64,000 nt of DNA from Streptomyces sp. SM10 (GCF_002910915.1 NZ_NEUF01000108.1:62001-126000); one strand, 5' to 3'. Positions 40,257 to 49,795 are shown, numbered from the stretch's first letter. Notes: generated by a model not told the origin, from the sequence alone. Translations and numbers: made by a program.

Positions 40257-43200
40257 GTGGGCATGAATGCGACCGAGGGGGCCGATCCGTTCGGGACGGC
40301 GCGACTGCGGCGCGGCGTGCTCGACGCCTGGGGCGCCGGCCCCGCCCGCTTCCGGGAGGACGCCAACGCCGAGGAGGACCTCGCCCTGGGCGGCTACCGC
40401 GACCGCCTGGTCGTCGAACTCGCCCAGAACGCCGCGGACGCCTCCGCGCGCGCCGGCGTCCCCGGACGCCTCCGGCTGACCCTGCACGCCGCGGAGGGCA
40501 AGGGCGGTGACGGTCCCGCGGTCCTGGCCGCCGCCAACACCGGTGCCCCCCTCGACGCGACCGGCGTGGAGTCGCTGAGCACCCTGCGCGCCTCCGCCAA
40601 GCGCGAGGGCCACGAATCGTCCGTCGGCCGCTTCGGCGTCGGCTTCGCCGCGGTGCTGGCCGTCAGCGACGAGCCCGCCGTGATCGGGCGCCACGGCGGT
40701 GTCCGCTGGTCTCTCGCCGAGGCCCGTGACCTCGCACGGCAGGCGTCCGTCGGCAGCCCCGGTCTCGGCGACGAACTGCGCCGCCGCGACGGCCATGTGC
40801 CGCTGCTCCGGCTGCCGCTGCCCGCCGAGGGCACGGCGCCCGACGGTTACGACACCGTTGTCGTCCTGCCCCTCCGTGACGGTGTCGCCGAGGACCTGGT
40901 GGGCAGGCTGCTCGACGGCGTCGACGACGCACTGCTCCTGACGCTGCCCGGCCTCGACGAGCTCGTGATCGAAACCCCCGACGGCGTCCGGACGTTGCGC
41001 CGCTCCCAGGACGGCCCGTACACGCACATCGACGACTCCGTGCGCGGCCTGCACCGGTGGCGCACCGTCGCGGACCAGGGACCCCTGGAGCCGGCCCTGC
41101 TGGCCGACCGGCCCGTCGAGGAGCGGCTCCGGCCGCACTGGTCCGTGACGTGGGCCGTGCCGGTGGACGAGGACGGAGCGCCCCAGCACCCCCGTACGGC
41201 GCCCGTCGTGCACGCCCCGACCCCCACCGACGAACCCCTCGGCGTCCCCGCGCTGCTGATCGCCTCGCTGCCGCTGGACACCGCCCGCAGGCACCCCGCG
41301 CCCGGCCCGCTGACCGACTTCCTGGTGCAGCGCGCGGCCGACGCCTACGCGGAGCTGCTCGCCGGGTGGGAACCCGTCTCCGTCGCGACGATCGCCCTGG
41401 TGCCGGGGGCGCTCGGCAACGGGCCGCTCGACGGCGCCCTGCGGGCCGCGATCCTGGAGCGGCTGCCCCGCGTCGCCTTCCTGGAGCCGGCGGCTCCCCG
41501 GGACCCGGCCGAGTCGGCGGGCCAGTGGGACGACTGGGACGGCACCGGTGCCCCGCGCCGGGACACGACGGCGCTGCGCCCGGTCGAGGCCGAGGTGGTC
41601 GAGGGCGTGGGCGCCGAGACCGTACGGGTCCTCGCCGAGGTCCTTCCCTGCCTGCTGCCCGCCGGTCTCGAACGCCGGGCGGAGCTGCGCACGCTCGGGG
41701 TCGCCCGGGTCCCGCTGACGGAGGCGGTCGACCGGCTGGCGGGCCTGGAGCGTGACCCGGAGTGGTGGCGGCGGCTGTACGACAGCCTCGCCGGTGTCGA
41801 CCCGGACCGGCTCTCCGGCCTGCCGGTGCCCCTCGCGGGCTCCGCGGACGCGCCCCGCACCACCATCGGCCCCCGCCAGGTCCTCCTGCCGCTGCCGGAC
41901 GCGCTGACCTCGCCCGTCCTCGACCGGCTGGCCCGCCTCGGGCTGAAGGTGGCCCACCCGGACGCCGCGCACCCCCTGCTGGAGAAGCTCGGCGCGCTGC
42001 CCGCCACGCCCCGCGCCGTCCTGACCACCCCTCAGGTGCGGGCGGCCGTCGCCGGTTCGCTGGACGCGGGGGAGATCTGGGACGAGGACGCCCTGGACGG
42101 CGACGAGCTCGCCGACACCGTCCTCACGCTCGTGCGGGACGCGGACCTCACGCCCGGCGACGAACCCTGGCTGGGTGCGCTCGCTCTGCCCGACGAGGAC
42201 GGTGAACCGGCGCCCGCCGGTGAGCTCGTGCTGCCGGACAGCCCGTTCGCGCAGGTGATGCGCGAGGGCGAACTCGCCTTCTGCGACGCCGGGCTGGCCG
42301 AACGCTGGGGCGAACAGCCCCTGACCGCCTGTGGGGTGCTGGCCACCTTCGCGCTCGTACGGGCCGCCGACGTCGTCCTGGATCCGGACGAACTGGAGCC
42401 CCGCGACAGCGACTTCGCCGAGCCCGACGACGCCGGCCTGCTCGACGCCGTCGACGTCTGGTGCGAGGACGTGCTGGACCAGCTCCCGGACTCCCCGGTA
42501 CCGCCGGTCGCCACCGAGCTCGTCGCCGTACGCGACCTGGACCTCGTCGACGACGACGCCTGGCCGCAGGCGCTCGCGATGCTGGCCCGCCCTCCGCTGC
42601 GCGACGCGCTGACCCAGCCGGTGCGGGTGCTGCTCCCGGACGGCACGACGCAGTCGGTACGCCCCTACACCGCGTGGTGGCTGCGCGATCACCCCGTGCT
42701 CGACGGACGGCGCCCTGCCGGACTGCGCGCGGCGGGCGGCGACCCGCGACTGGCGGGGCTGTACGACTCCGCGGACGCCACCGGCTTCGACGACGCGCAG
42801 GTGCTGCGCGCCCTCGGCGTGCGGACCTCGGTGGCCGCGCTCCTGGACGAGCCGGGCGGGGCGGCCGAACTGCTGGGGCGCCTCGCGGACGAGGATCGTC
42901 CCGTCGGCCCCGTGCAGCTGCACTCGCTCTACACGGCGCTCGCCGAGCTGGACCCCGAACAGGTGACGCTGCCCGACGAGTTGCGGGCCGTCGTGGACGA
43001 CGAGGTGCGGGTCGCCGACGCGGCGGACGTCGTGATCGCCGATGCCCCCGACCTCCTGCCGCTGACCGGCGGCCTCCCGCTGCTGCCGGTGGCTCCGGCG
43101 CGGGCGGCCGAGCTGGCGGACCTGCTCCAGGTGCGGCGGCTCGGCGAGAGCGTCGAAGCCGTGGTGACGACGGAGGGCGAGGAGCACCAGGTGCCGGACT

Positions 43201-43448
43201 CCGTGCGCGCCCTGCTCGGCGCCGGGACGCCCGACACCTACATCGAGCACGGCGAACTGCGGGCCGGCGGCGTCGAGCTGGACTGGCGCCGCACGCCCGA
43301 CGGGGTGGTCCACGCCTCCACGCTGGAGGGGGTCGCCGCAGGTCTCGCCTGGGCGGCCGGGCAGTGGCCGCGCCGCTTCGAGGTGGCCGCGCTGCTGGAG
43401 GACCCGTCCCGCACGGAGGAGCTGGCGCGGGACCGCTGGTTCGACTGA
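40257..43448 (+). CDS. sacsin-like GHKL ATPase, large protein
   Basis: 1063 residues; GTG 40257 with GGAG 7 bases upstream (ATG 40263 is possible). Residues ~40-170 are an Hsp90-like GHKL ATP-binding domain: VVELAQNAADASARAG (N-box Glu/Asn), VLAAANTGAPLD (G1-like) and SSVGRFGVGFAAVLAVSD (G2). The remaining ~870 residues are acidic, Leu/Asp-rich and without motifs I know; 'sacsin N-terminal ATP-binding-like' is the usual label. Possibly a chaperone-like or regulatory ATPase. It is a conserved neighbour of DUF3027 genes in Streptomyces. Confidence 0.8.
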   Translation: MGMNATEGADPFGTARLRRGVLDAWGAGPARFREDANAEEDLALGGYRDRLVVELAQNAADASARAGVPGRLRLTLHAAEGKGGDGPAVLAAANTGAPLDATGVESLSTLRASAKREGHESSVGRFGVGFAAVLAVSDEPAVIGRHGGVRWSLAEARDLARQASVGSPGLGDELRRRDGHVPLLRLPLPAEGTAPDGYDTVVVLPLRDGVAEDLVGRLLDGVDDALLLTLPGLDELVIETPDGVRTLRRSQDGPYTHIDDSVRGLHRWRTVADQGPLEPALLADRPVEERLRPHWSVTWAVPVDEDGAPQHPRTAPVVHAPTPTDEPLGVPALLIASLPLDTARRHPAPGPLTDFLVQRAADAYAELLAGWEPVSVATIALVPGALGNGPLDGALRAAILERLPRVAFLEPAAPRDPAESAGQWDDWDGTGAPRRDTTALRPVEAEVVEGVGAETVRVLAEVLPCLLPAGLERRAELRTLGVARVPLTEAVDRLAGLERDPEWWRRLYDSLAGVDPDRLSGLPVPLAGSADAPRTTIGPRQVLLPLPDALTSPVLDRLARLGLKVAHPDAAHPLLEKLGALPATPRAVLTTPQVRAAVAGSLDAGEIWDEDALDGDELADTVLTLVRDADLTPGDEPWLGALALPDEDGEPAPAGELVLPDSPFAQVMREGELAFCDAGLAERWGEQPLTACGVLATFALVRAADVVLDPDELEPRDSDFAEPDDAGLLDAVDVWCEDVLDQLPDSPVPPVATELVAVRDLDLVDDDAWPQALAMLARPPLRDALTQPVRVLLPDGTTQSVRPYTAWWLRDHPVLDGRRPAGLRAAGGDPRLAGLYDSADATGFDDAQVLRALGVRTSVAALLDEPGGAAELLGRLADEDRPVGPVQLHSLYTALAELDPEQVTLPDELRAVVDDEVRVADAADVVIADAPDLLPLTGGLPLLPVAPARAAELADLLQVRRLGESVEAVVTTEGEEHQVPDSVRALLGAGTPDTYIEHGELRAGGVELDWRRTPDGVVHASTLEGVAAGLAWAAGQWPRRFEVAALLEDPSRTEELARDRWFD

Positions 43449-43467
43449 GCGGACCCGGCGCCCCGCC

Positions 43468-43731
43468 TCACAGCTCCTTGACGTACCGGTTCGCGTGGGT
43501 GAGCGAGGCGAGGGGGTGGCGGTCGCGGACGGCCTTGACCGCCGCGACGTCTCCTCGCGCGTCGCGTACGGCGCGGACCTCGTCCGCGTCGACCTGGCCC
43601 CGGAACCCCTCGTAACTTCCATAGCGGTCCTGGAACGCGCGCTTGCGTCTGCGGAGGAGGCGGTCACCGGCGAACGCCGAGGCCGCTCCGACGATTCCGA
43701 CGGCGATGACTCCGGTGAGCGGGTCGAGCAT
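43468..43731 (-). CDS. small membrane-anchored protein with L7/L12-C-like domain
   Basis: I start at ATG 43731 (MLDPLTGVIAVGIVG), giving 87 residues; longer frames upstream lack coding features. The N-terminal helix (TGVIAVGIVGAASAFAGDRL) is hydrophobic, followed by RRRKR. The C-terminal half (VRAVRDARGDVAAVKAVRDRHPLASLTHANRYVKEL) resembles the ribosomal L7/L12 C-terminal helix-helix motif found in small actinobacterial proteins. Function unknown. Confidence 0.6.
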   Translation of the reverse strand: MLDPLTGVIAVGIVGAASAFAGDRLLRRRKRAFQDRYGSYEGFRGQVDADEVRAVRDARGDVAAVKAVRDRHPLASLTHANRYVKEL

Positions 43732-43990
43732 CCGTGTCTCCTCCGGGGCACGCTCCTGCCGGAGGCGGCCGTGTGTGGAAGCTAGGGCGCAGGTCCGTGG
43801 AGGGCCTGCCTGTTCAGCACAGCCCGTCAGCCTGGCGGGTGATGTGATCTTCACATAAAAGTCGCCGAATGGGCACAACCCTTCACGCGTGTGAACAGTC
43901 TCTGTCTGTGGAGTCAGCAGACTCACCGACCACATGGGGACCGTCGGACGCGGGACTTGCCGCGGGCCCCCTTCTCCACCTGGGGAACAC

Positions 43991-44857
43991 ATGCGTATGC
44001 GTGCCACTGTCGCCGCTCTCTCCGGCGCCCTGGCTCTGTCCGCTCTCGCCGTTCCGGCGGCGCAGGCGGGCGACCAGGCCGTTCCGGGCCTGGACAAGCC
44101 CACCGCGGCCGACGTGTTCGGCACCGGGGCCAAGGCGCCTCGCGCGGTCTCGCGCGCCGCGGTGGCGACCCCCGTCATCTCGAAGGTCGTCGTCAACGGC
44201 GGCAAGGACGTCGTCGTCGGCACCACGGCAGCGAAGACGTTCACCGTCTCCGTCACCGCCTCGCACCCGTCCGGCATCGTCGACGGCTACATCGACCTCT
44301 GGCACGGCACGAACCTGGACGAGGGTCTCGACGGGGTGCTGCTCCCGAACGAGGAGGCGGCGACCTGCAAGAACTCCAGCGCCACGACCGCCACCTGCTC
44401 CATGACGATCACGGCCTACCCCGGCTACGACCTGTACAAGAACCTGCTGGCCGGCACCTGGAAGGTCACCGCGGGCGCGCTCGCGGGCGACCTGACCTCG
44501 GTCGCGTGGAACGACTACCAGGCCACGGCCCGGGTCCAGCGACTCTCCAAGCTGACCGTCAACGCCGCGCCGGAGCCCGTCAAGAAGGGCGCGACCATCA
44601 CGGCCACCGGCAAGCTGTCGCGCGCCAACTGGGAGAACGGCACCTACATGGGCTACACCGTGCAGCCCGTCAAGCTCCAGTTCCGCAAGAAGGCCAGCAG
44701 CACCTACACCACCGTCAAGACCATCAACACCAACAGCACCGGCTCGCTGAAGACCACGGTCAAGGCCGTGGAGGACGGCTACTGGCGCTACAGCTTCGCC
44801 GGCACGTCCACCACCCCGGCCGTCACGACCGCGGGTGACTTCGTCGACGTCAAGTAG
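43991..44857 (+). CDS. secreted protein with β-sandwich-like repeats
   Basis: ATG 43991 behind GGGGA gives 288 residues. A Sec signal peptide (MRMRATVAALSGALALSALAVPAAQAG) is clear, with cleavage expected after AQA. The mature protein has two Ig-like β regions: VISKVVVNGGKDVVVGTTAAKTFTVSVTA, and KLTVNAAPEPVKKGATITATGKLSRANW, the latter like calcium-binding or invasin-type domains of Streptomyces exported proteins. CKNSSATTATC may form a disulfide. Function unknown; its stop abuts the convergent ATPase gene directly. Confidence 0.8.
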   Translation: MRMRATVAALSGALALSALAVPAAQAGDQAVPGLDKPTAADVFGTGAKAPRAVSRAAVATPVISKVVVNGGKDVVVGTTAAKTFTVSVTASHPSGIVDGYIDLWHGTNLDEGLDGVLLPNEEAATCKNSSATTATCSMTITAYPGYDLYKNLLAGTWKVTAGALAGDLTSVAWNDYQATARVQRLSKLTVNAAPEPVKKGATITATGKLSRANWENGTYMGYTVQPVKLQFRKKASSTYTTVKTINTNSTGSLKTTVKAVEDGYWRYSFAGTSTTPAVTTAGDFVDVK

Positions 44858-47266
44858 TCACGGGCGGAAGCGGCGGCCGACCAGCCTCCAGGCCAGTTCC
44901 AGGACGGCCGCCGCGGCCGCCGCGATCGCCACCGCCGCCCACGGCATGGTCGTGCCGACCAGCCTCAGCGCGAAGAAGTCCTGGAGCCACGGCACGGCGA
45001 GCACGATGAGGAAGCACAGGCCCATCGCCGCCACCAGGGCGATCCGCCACCAGGTGTACGGGCGGGCGATGATCGCCAGGACCCACATCGACACCAGGAA
45101 CAGGGTGAGCGTCGCGGCGCTCGTCTCCGCCTCCAGCGCGCCGGTACCGGCGTAGTGGTGACGGGCCAGCAGATACGTGGCGAAGGTGGCCGCCGCCGCG
45201 ATGGTCCCGGACGGGACGGCGTACCGCATCACCCGGCGTACGAAGTGCGGCTGGGCCCGCTCCTTGTTGGGCGCGAGCGCCAGGAAGAAGGCGGGGACGC
45301 CGATCGTCAGGGTGGACAGCAGCGTGAGGTGGCGCGGCAGGAACGGGTACTCCACCTGGAAGCAGACCACCAGGATCGCCAGCAGCACCGAGTAGACCGT
45401 CTTCGTCAGGAACAGGGTGGCGACCCGGGTGATGTTGCCGATGACCCGTCGGCCCTCGGCGACGACCGACGGCAGCGTGGCGAAGCTGTTGTTCAGCAGC
45501 ACGATCTGGGCCACCGCACGGGTCGCCTCGGAGCCCGAGCCCATCGACACCCCGATGTCCGCGTCCTTCAGGGCGAGCACGTCGTTGACGCCGTCGCCCG
45601 TCATGGCGACCGTGTGCCCGCGTGACTGGAGGGCCGCGACCATGTCCCGCTTCTGCTGCGGGGTGACCCGGCCGAAGACCGCGTTCCGCTCGATCTCCGT
45701 CGCCATGTCGTCCCGGTCGTCGGGCAGCCGCCTGGCGTCCACGGCACGCTCGGCACCCGGCATCCCCAGCTTCTGCGCCACCGCGCCGACCGAGACGGCG
45801 TTGTCGCCGGAGATGACCTTCGCGGCGACGTCCTGGTCGTCGAAGTAGGCCAGGGTCTCCCCGGCGTCGGGCCGCAGCCGCTGCTCCAGGACGACGAGGG
45901 CGGTGGGCAGGGCACCGGAGGCGGCGTCGGGGGCGTCCAGCGCGCCCCGCGCCCTGGCGAGGAGCAGCACCCGCAGCCCCTGCTCGTTGAGGTGGCCGGT
46001 CTCGGCGAGGGCGGGGTCGTCGGCGGACAGCAGCACGTCGGGGGCGCCGAGCAGCCACGCGGACGCGTCGCCGTTGCCCTCGGTGAAGGCGGCGCCGCTG
46101 TACTTGCGGGCCGAGGAGAAGGGCATGGCCTGGGTGACGCCCCAGCCCTCGCCGTCCGGGTGGGCGTCGATGATGGCCTGGAGGCTCGCGTTGGGCCGCG
46201 GGTCGGAGGCGCCCAGGGCGCCCAGGACGCGGCGGACGTAGCCCTCGTCGGAGCCGTTCAGCGGGCGGACCTCGGTGACGTCCATGCCGCCCTCGGTGAG
46301 GGTGCCGGTCTTGTCCAGGCAGACGATGTCGACCCTGGCCAGCCCTTCGATGGCGGGCAGCTCCTGCACGAGGCACTGCTTGCGGCCGAGCCGGATGACG
46401 CCGATCGCGAAGGCGACCGAGGTGAGGAGGACCAGGCCCTCGGGGATCATCGGGACGATGCCGCCGACCGTGCGGGCGACCGAGTCCTTGAAGTTGTTGT
46501 CCTTGACGACCAGCTGGCTGATGATCAGCCCGGTCGCCGTCGGCACCATCATCCACGTCACGTACTTGAGGATCGTGCTGATGCCGCTGCGCAGCTCCGA
46601 CTGCACGAGGGTGAAGCGGGACGCCTCCTCGGCCAGCTGTGCGGCGTAGGCCTCGCGCCCGACCTTGGTGGCGGTGAAGGCCCCGCCGCCCGCGACGACG
46701 AAGCTGCCCGACATCACGGGGTCGCCCGGCCGCTTGATCACGGGGTCGGCCTCGCCGGTCAGGAGCGACTCGTCGATCTCCAGACTGTCGGCCTCGACGA
46801 CCGTGCCGTCGACGACGGCCTTGTCCCCGGGCCCCAGCTCCACCAGATCGCCGAGCACGATCTCCGAGACGGAGATCTCGGCGGAGGCGCCGTCTCGGCG
46901 CACGGTCGGCTTCGCCTCGCCGATCACCGCGAGGCCGTCCAGGGTCTTCTTGGCCCGCCACTCCTGGACGATGCCGATCCCGGTGTTGGCGATGATCACG
47001 AAGCCGAAGAGGCTGTCCTGGATCGGCGCGACGAGCAGCATGATCACCCAGAGCACGCCGATGATCAGGTTGAAGCGGGTGAGGACGTTCGCGCGGACGA
47101 TCTCGCTGACCGAGCGGGACGAGCGGACCGGTACGTCGTTGACCTCGCCCCGCGCGACCCGTTCGGCGACCTCCGCGGTGCTCAGCCCGTCCGGAGGCGC
47201 GGGCGCGGGAGAGCTCTTCGTGGGGTCCGGCTGCTCACCGGAGGAGTCGAGTGCCCGCTGCGTCAT
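44858..47266 (-). CDS. P-type cation ATPase, CtpE-like
   Basis: 802 residues. Seen in order: the actuator TGE in SLLTGEADPV, the M4 motif PMIPEGL, the phosphorylation site CLDKTGTLTEGG, nucleotide-binding region, hinge TGDGVNDVLALKDADIGVSMGSG, and about 10 membrane helices with the last six at the C-terminus. PMIPEG in place of PEGL/CPC is typical of mycobacterial CtpE, a calcium-uptake ATPase, so divalent-cation transport is likely. The last residues (LAWRLVGRRFRP) end at the junction with the secreted-protein gene. Confidence 0.88.
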   Translation of the reverse strand: MTQRALDSSGEQPDPTKSSPAPAPPDGLSTAEVAERVARGEVNDVPVRSSRSVSEIVRANVLTRFNLIIGVLWVIMLLVAPIQDSLFGFVIIANTGIGIVQEWRAKKTLDGLAVIGEAKPTVRRDGASAEISVSEIVLGDLVELGPGDKAVVDGTVVEADSLEIDESLLTGEADPVIKRPGDPVMSGSFVVAGGGAFTATKVGREAYAAQLAEEASRFTLVQSELRSGISTILKYVTWMMVPTATGLIISQLVVKDNNFKDSVARTVGGIVPMIPEGLVLLTSVAFAIGVIRLGRKQCLVQELPAIEGLARVDIVCLDKTGTLTEGGMDVTEVRPLNGSDEGYVRRVLGALGASDPRPNASLQAIIDAHPDGEGWGVTQAMPFSSARKYSGAAFTEGNGDASAWLLGAPDVLLSADDPALAETGHLNEQGLRVLLLARARGALDAPDAASGALPTALVVLEQRLRPDAGETLAYFDDQDVAAKVISGDNAVSVGAVAQKLGMPGAERAVDARRLPDDRDDMATEIERNAVFGRVTPQQKRDMVAALQSRGHTVAMTGDGVNDVLALKDADIGVSMGSGSEATRAVAQIVLLNNSFATLPSVVAEGRRVIGNITRVATLFLTKTVYSVLLAILVVCFQVEYPFLPRHLTLLSTLTIGVPAFFLALAPNKERAQPHFVRRVMRYAVPSGTIAAAATFATYLLARHHYAGTGALEAETSAATLTLFLVSMWVLAIIARPYTWWRIALVAAMGLCFLIVLAVPWLQDFFALRLVGTTMPWAAVAIAAAAAAVLELAWRLVGRRFRP

Positions 47267-47350
47267 GATTCCGACCGTACGGGCGGACGGGGCGATTCAC
47301 CCGCCGGGTGCCGGAAGATCCGACCGGGGGAGGACCGGGACGGTCCCACG

Positions 47351-47448
47351 GTCGTACGCCGGGCCGTCCGTCCCACGGCGTACACGGGGCCGTGGGCAGC
47401 CTTGCTGTCGTACGCCGGGCCGCCGCGCCTGCTGTCGTTCGCCGGGCC
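47351..47448. repeat. three direct copies of GTCGTACGCCGGGCC
   Basis: The 15-mer stands at 47351-47365 and 47407-47421 exactly and at 47434-47448 with one change (GTCGTTCGCC...). A weaker copy lies near 47376. They fill the 212-base gap between the P-type ATPase start and the end of the DUF2530 gene. Confidence 0.6.
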
Positions 47449-47478
47449 CGCTGTCCCGCCCCGCCGGGCGGCCGGGCG

Positions 47479-47766
47479 TCAGTGGTGCGTGCCGCCGGAC
47501 GTGGACTCCTCGGCCGAGCTCTGAGCCGCCGCCCGCTTGATCGCGGCGTCGCGTCCGCGGACGTACCAGATGCCGATCAGGCCCAGACCGGCGCCGGCCA
47601 GGCAGACCCAGATCCACCAGGCGTGGCCGCGGTCGTCGAACCAGCCGTAGAAGGGGACCTGCACGACGAAGAGGACGAACCAGAGGATCGTGCCGCCGGT
47701 GACGGTGGCGACGACGGGGCCCTCCAGGGGCTCGGGTGCCTCGTGCTTGGGTGTCCACTTCTCCAT
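47479..47766 (-). CDS. DUF2530 small membrane protein
   Basis: 95 residues with two membrane helices (VVATVTGGTILWFVLFVVQVPFYGWF and HAWWIWVCLAGAGLGLIGIWYVRGR). The aromatic-rich WW and the DRGHAWWIW pattern are characteristic of DUF2530, which sits divergently beside an NCS2 permease in many Streptomyces. Function unknown. Confidence 0.8.
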   Translation of the reverse strand: MEKWTPKHEAPEPLEGPVVATVTGGTILWFVLFVVQVPFYGWFDDRGHAWWIWVCLAGAGLGLIGIWYVRGRDAAIKRAAAQSSAEESTSGGTHH

Positions 47767-47839
47767 GGGATCAGCTTAGTGGGGTGCCGGACGGACCCGT
47801 CGCAGGCCAGTCGGCCCAAGGATCTACGCGCGGAGATAG

Positions 47840-47953
47840 CGATCTTTCGCTTATGTATTCATACTGAATCTGGTTACGGATGACTCGATTTATTCGTATG
47901 AACATCCAAGCGCGACTGGTTTTCATCCCCCGATGCACGACTGAAGGTCATAC
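47840..47953. promoter_or_regulatory. AT-rich promoter region of the NCS2 permease
   Basis: This stretch is far lower in GC than its surroundings (e.g. TTATGTATTCATACTGAATC, GATTTATTCGTATGAAC). TTCATAC (47858-47864) and GTATGAA (47896-47902) are inverted repeats 31 bases apart. Promoter and regulator binding are likely; the strand is that of the downstream permease. Confidence 0.5.
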
Positions 47954-49405
47954 ATGTCCTCCTCGGCCACCGCTCCGGTCGATCAGCCTCCGATGCCGCA
48001 GCAGCCGCACGGCGTCCTTGATCGTTACTTCAAGATCTCCGAGCGGGGGTCGACGGTCGCGCGCGAGGTCCGTGGTGGTCTCGCCACGTTCTTCGCCATG
48101 GCGTACATCATCGTGCTCAACCCGATCATCCTCGGCAGCGCCAAGGACATGTACGGGCACCAGCTCGACGGTGGCCAGCTCGTCACGGCCACGGTGCTGA
48201 CGGCCGCGTTCTCCACGCTGCTGATGGGCGTCATCGGCAACGTGCCGATCGCGCTCGCCGCCGGTCTCGGCGTGAACACCGTCGTCGCCCTCCAGCTCGC
48301 TCCCCGGATGAGCTGGCCGGACGCGATGGGCATGGTCGTCCTCGCGGGCATCGTCGTCATGCTGCTGGTCGCGACCGGGCTGCGCGAGCGGGTGATGAAC
48401 GCCGTGCCGAAGTCGCTCCGCAAGGGCATCGCGATGGGCATCGGCCTCTTCGTGCTGCTGGTCGGCCTGGTCGACTCGGGCTTCGTCTCCCGTATCCCGG
48501 ACGCCGCGCACACCACGGTCCCGCTCCAGCTCGGCAGTGACGGCCACCTCAACGGCTGGCCGGTCCTGGTCTTCATCCTCGGCACGCTGCTCACCCTCGC
48601 GCTGATCGTCCGCAAGGTGCCGGGCGCGATCCTGATCTCCATCGTCGCCATGACGGTCGTCGCGCTGGTCATCGACGCGGTCGCGGACCTCCCGGCCGGC
48701 GCCTGGGGCCTGACCGTCCCGGAGTGGCCCGGCAACCCCGTCGCGTCCCCGGACTTCGGGTTGCTCGGCAAGGTCAGTCTGTTCGGCGGCTTCGGGAAGG
48801 TCGGTCTCCTGACCGGCGTCCTCTTCGTCTTCACCGTGCTGCTGTCCTGCTTCTTCGATGCGATGGGCACCATCCTCGGCGTCGGCGACGAGGCGAAGCT
48901 GATGGACAAGGACGGCCACTTCCCGGGCATCAACAAGGTCCTCCTCGTCGACGGTGTGGCCGTCGCCGCGGGTGGTGCCACATCCTCCTCCGCGTCGACC
49001 TGCTTCGTGGAGTCCACGGCGGGCGTCGGTGAGGGCGCGCGTACGGGCCTCGCGAGCGTGGTGACCGGGCTGTTCTTCGCGGTGGCGCTGTTCCTCACGC
49101 CGCTGGCGACGATGGTTCCCTCGCAGGCGGCCACCCCGGCGCTGATCGCGGTCGGTTTCCTGATCCTCGCGGGCAACGTGCGGGACGTGGACTGGAGCGA
49201 CTACACGCTCGCCATCCCGGCCTTCATGGCCATGCTGATGATGCCGCTCACGTACTCGATCACCAACGGCATCGGCATCGGCTGCATCGCCTTCAGTGTG
49301 ATGCGCCTGGCGGCCGGTCGCGGCCGGGAGGTCCCGGCGGCCATGTACGTGGTGTCCGCGGTCTTCGTCTTCTACTACGCGATGCCGGCTCTCGGCCTCA
49401 CGTAA
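47954..49405 (+). CDS. NCS2-family purine permease (AzgA-like)
   Basis: 483 residues, about 12-14 membrane helices. AzgA-type features: ISERGSTVAREVRGGLATFFAMAYIIVLNP at the N-terminus, ANPGLG-like ALAAGLGVNTVVA, and ATSSSASTCFVESTAGVGEGARTG, the NCS2 signature around TM10. AzgA-group proteins take up adenine, guanine or hypoxanthine with protons. A short A/T-rich promoter region precedes it. Confidence 0.9.
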   Translation: MSSSATAPVDQPPMPQQPHGVLDRYFKISERGSTVAREVRGGLATFFAMAYIIVLNPIILGSAKDMYGHQLDGGQLVTATVLTAAFSTLLMGVIGNVPIALAAGLGVNTVVALQLAPRMSWPDAMGMVVLAGIVVMLLVATGLRERVMNAVPKSLRKGIAMGIGLFVLLVGLVDSGFVSRIPDAAHTTVPLQLGSDGHLNGWPVLVFILGTLLTLALIVRKVPGAILISIVAMTVVALVIDAVADLPAGAWGLTVPEWPGNPVASPDFGLLGKVSLFGGFGKVGLLTGVLFVFTVLLSCFFDAMGTILGVGDEAKLMDKDGHFPGINKVLLVDGVAVAAGGATSSSASTCFVESTAGVGEGARTGLASVVTGLFFAVALFLTPLATMVPSQAATPALIAVGFLILAGNVRDVDWSDYTLAIPAFMAMLMMPLTYSITNGIGIGCIAFSVMRLAAGRGREVPAAMYVVSAVFVFYYAMPALGLT

Positions 49406-49461
49406 GCACGTCAGGAGACGTCTGCGCGCCCGGACGTCCCCACCCCTGCGGGGCGGAACTC

Positions 49462-49496
49462 CGTCACGTGACCCGGTCGGCCGGGTCCGCGTGACG
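49462..49496. terminator. hairpin at the permease/RHH convergence
   Basis: CGTCAC and ACCCGG at 49462-49475 pair with CCGGGT and GTGACG at 49481-49496, with GTG/CCGC bulges. It overlaps the 3' end of the RHH gene and could stop both convergent transcripts. Confidence 0.5.
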
Positions 49497-49679
49497 GGGC
49501 TCCGCCCCGTAGAACTTCTCCGTCTCGTCGACGGCGGCGTTGAAGCGCTCGTCGAAATCGTCGCGTACGAGCGTCCGGACCACGTAGTCCTGGACGCTCA
49601 TGCCGCGTCTGGCGGCGTGTCGGCGGAGCCGGTCGAGCAGCTCACCGTCCATGCGCAGGCTGAGCACTGTCGATCCCAT
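49464..49679 (-). CDS. ribbon-helix-helix (CopG-like) protein
   Basis: 71 residues from ATG 49679 (MGSTVLSLRMDGELL); ATG 49703 would add 8 residues. STVLSLRMDGELLDRLRRHAARRGMSVQDYVVRTL is a standard RHH DNA-binding fold: one β-strand and two helices with the turn at RRGMS. The acidic C-terminal tail (DFDERFNAAVDETEKFYG) could bind a toxin, but no toxin gene is adjacent, so it is a solitary antitoxin-like regulator. Confidence 0.75.
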   Translation of the reverse strand: MGSTVLSLRMDGELLDRLRRHAARRGMSVQDYVVRTLVRDDFDERFNAAVDETEKFYGAEPRHADPADRVT

Positions 49680-49782
49680 GCCAAGCAGGGTCGCGGCACA
49701 CATGGCTCCTGCGCGCCGCTTTCCGCCCCATGCTCACTCGTTCGGGTGATCAGTCTCTCGCGCGTGTACCACCGGCTGGTAT

Positions 49783-49795
49783 TTAGCATTGCTAA
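49783..49795. promoter_or_regulatory. inverted repeat before marR, probable autoregulatory operator
   Basis: TTAGC-ATT-GCTAA is a 5-bp inverted repeat 19 bases before the marR ATG, in an AT-rich patch with a second GCTAA at 49804-49808. MarR proteins bind such sites. Confidence 0.6.

Noticed and set aside
47840-47953. Purine riboswitch before the NCS2 permease
   Set aside because: I could not find the three-way-junction consensus; only a weak inverted repeat is present.
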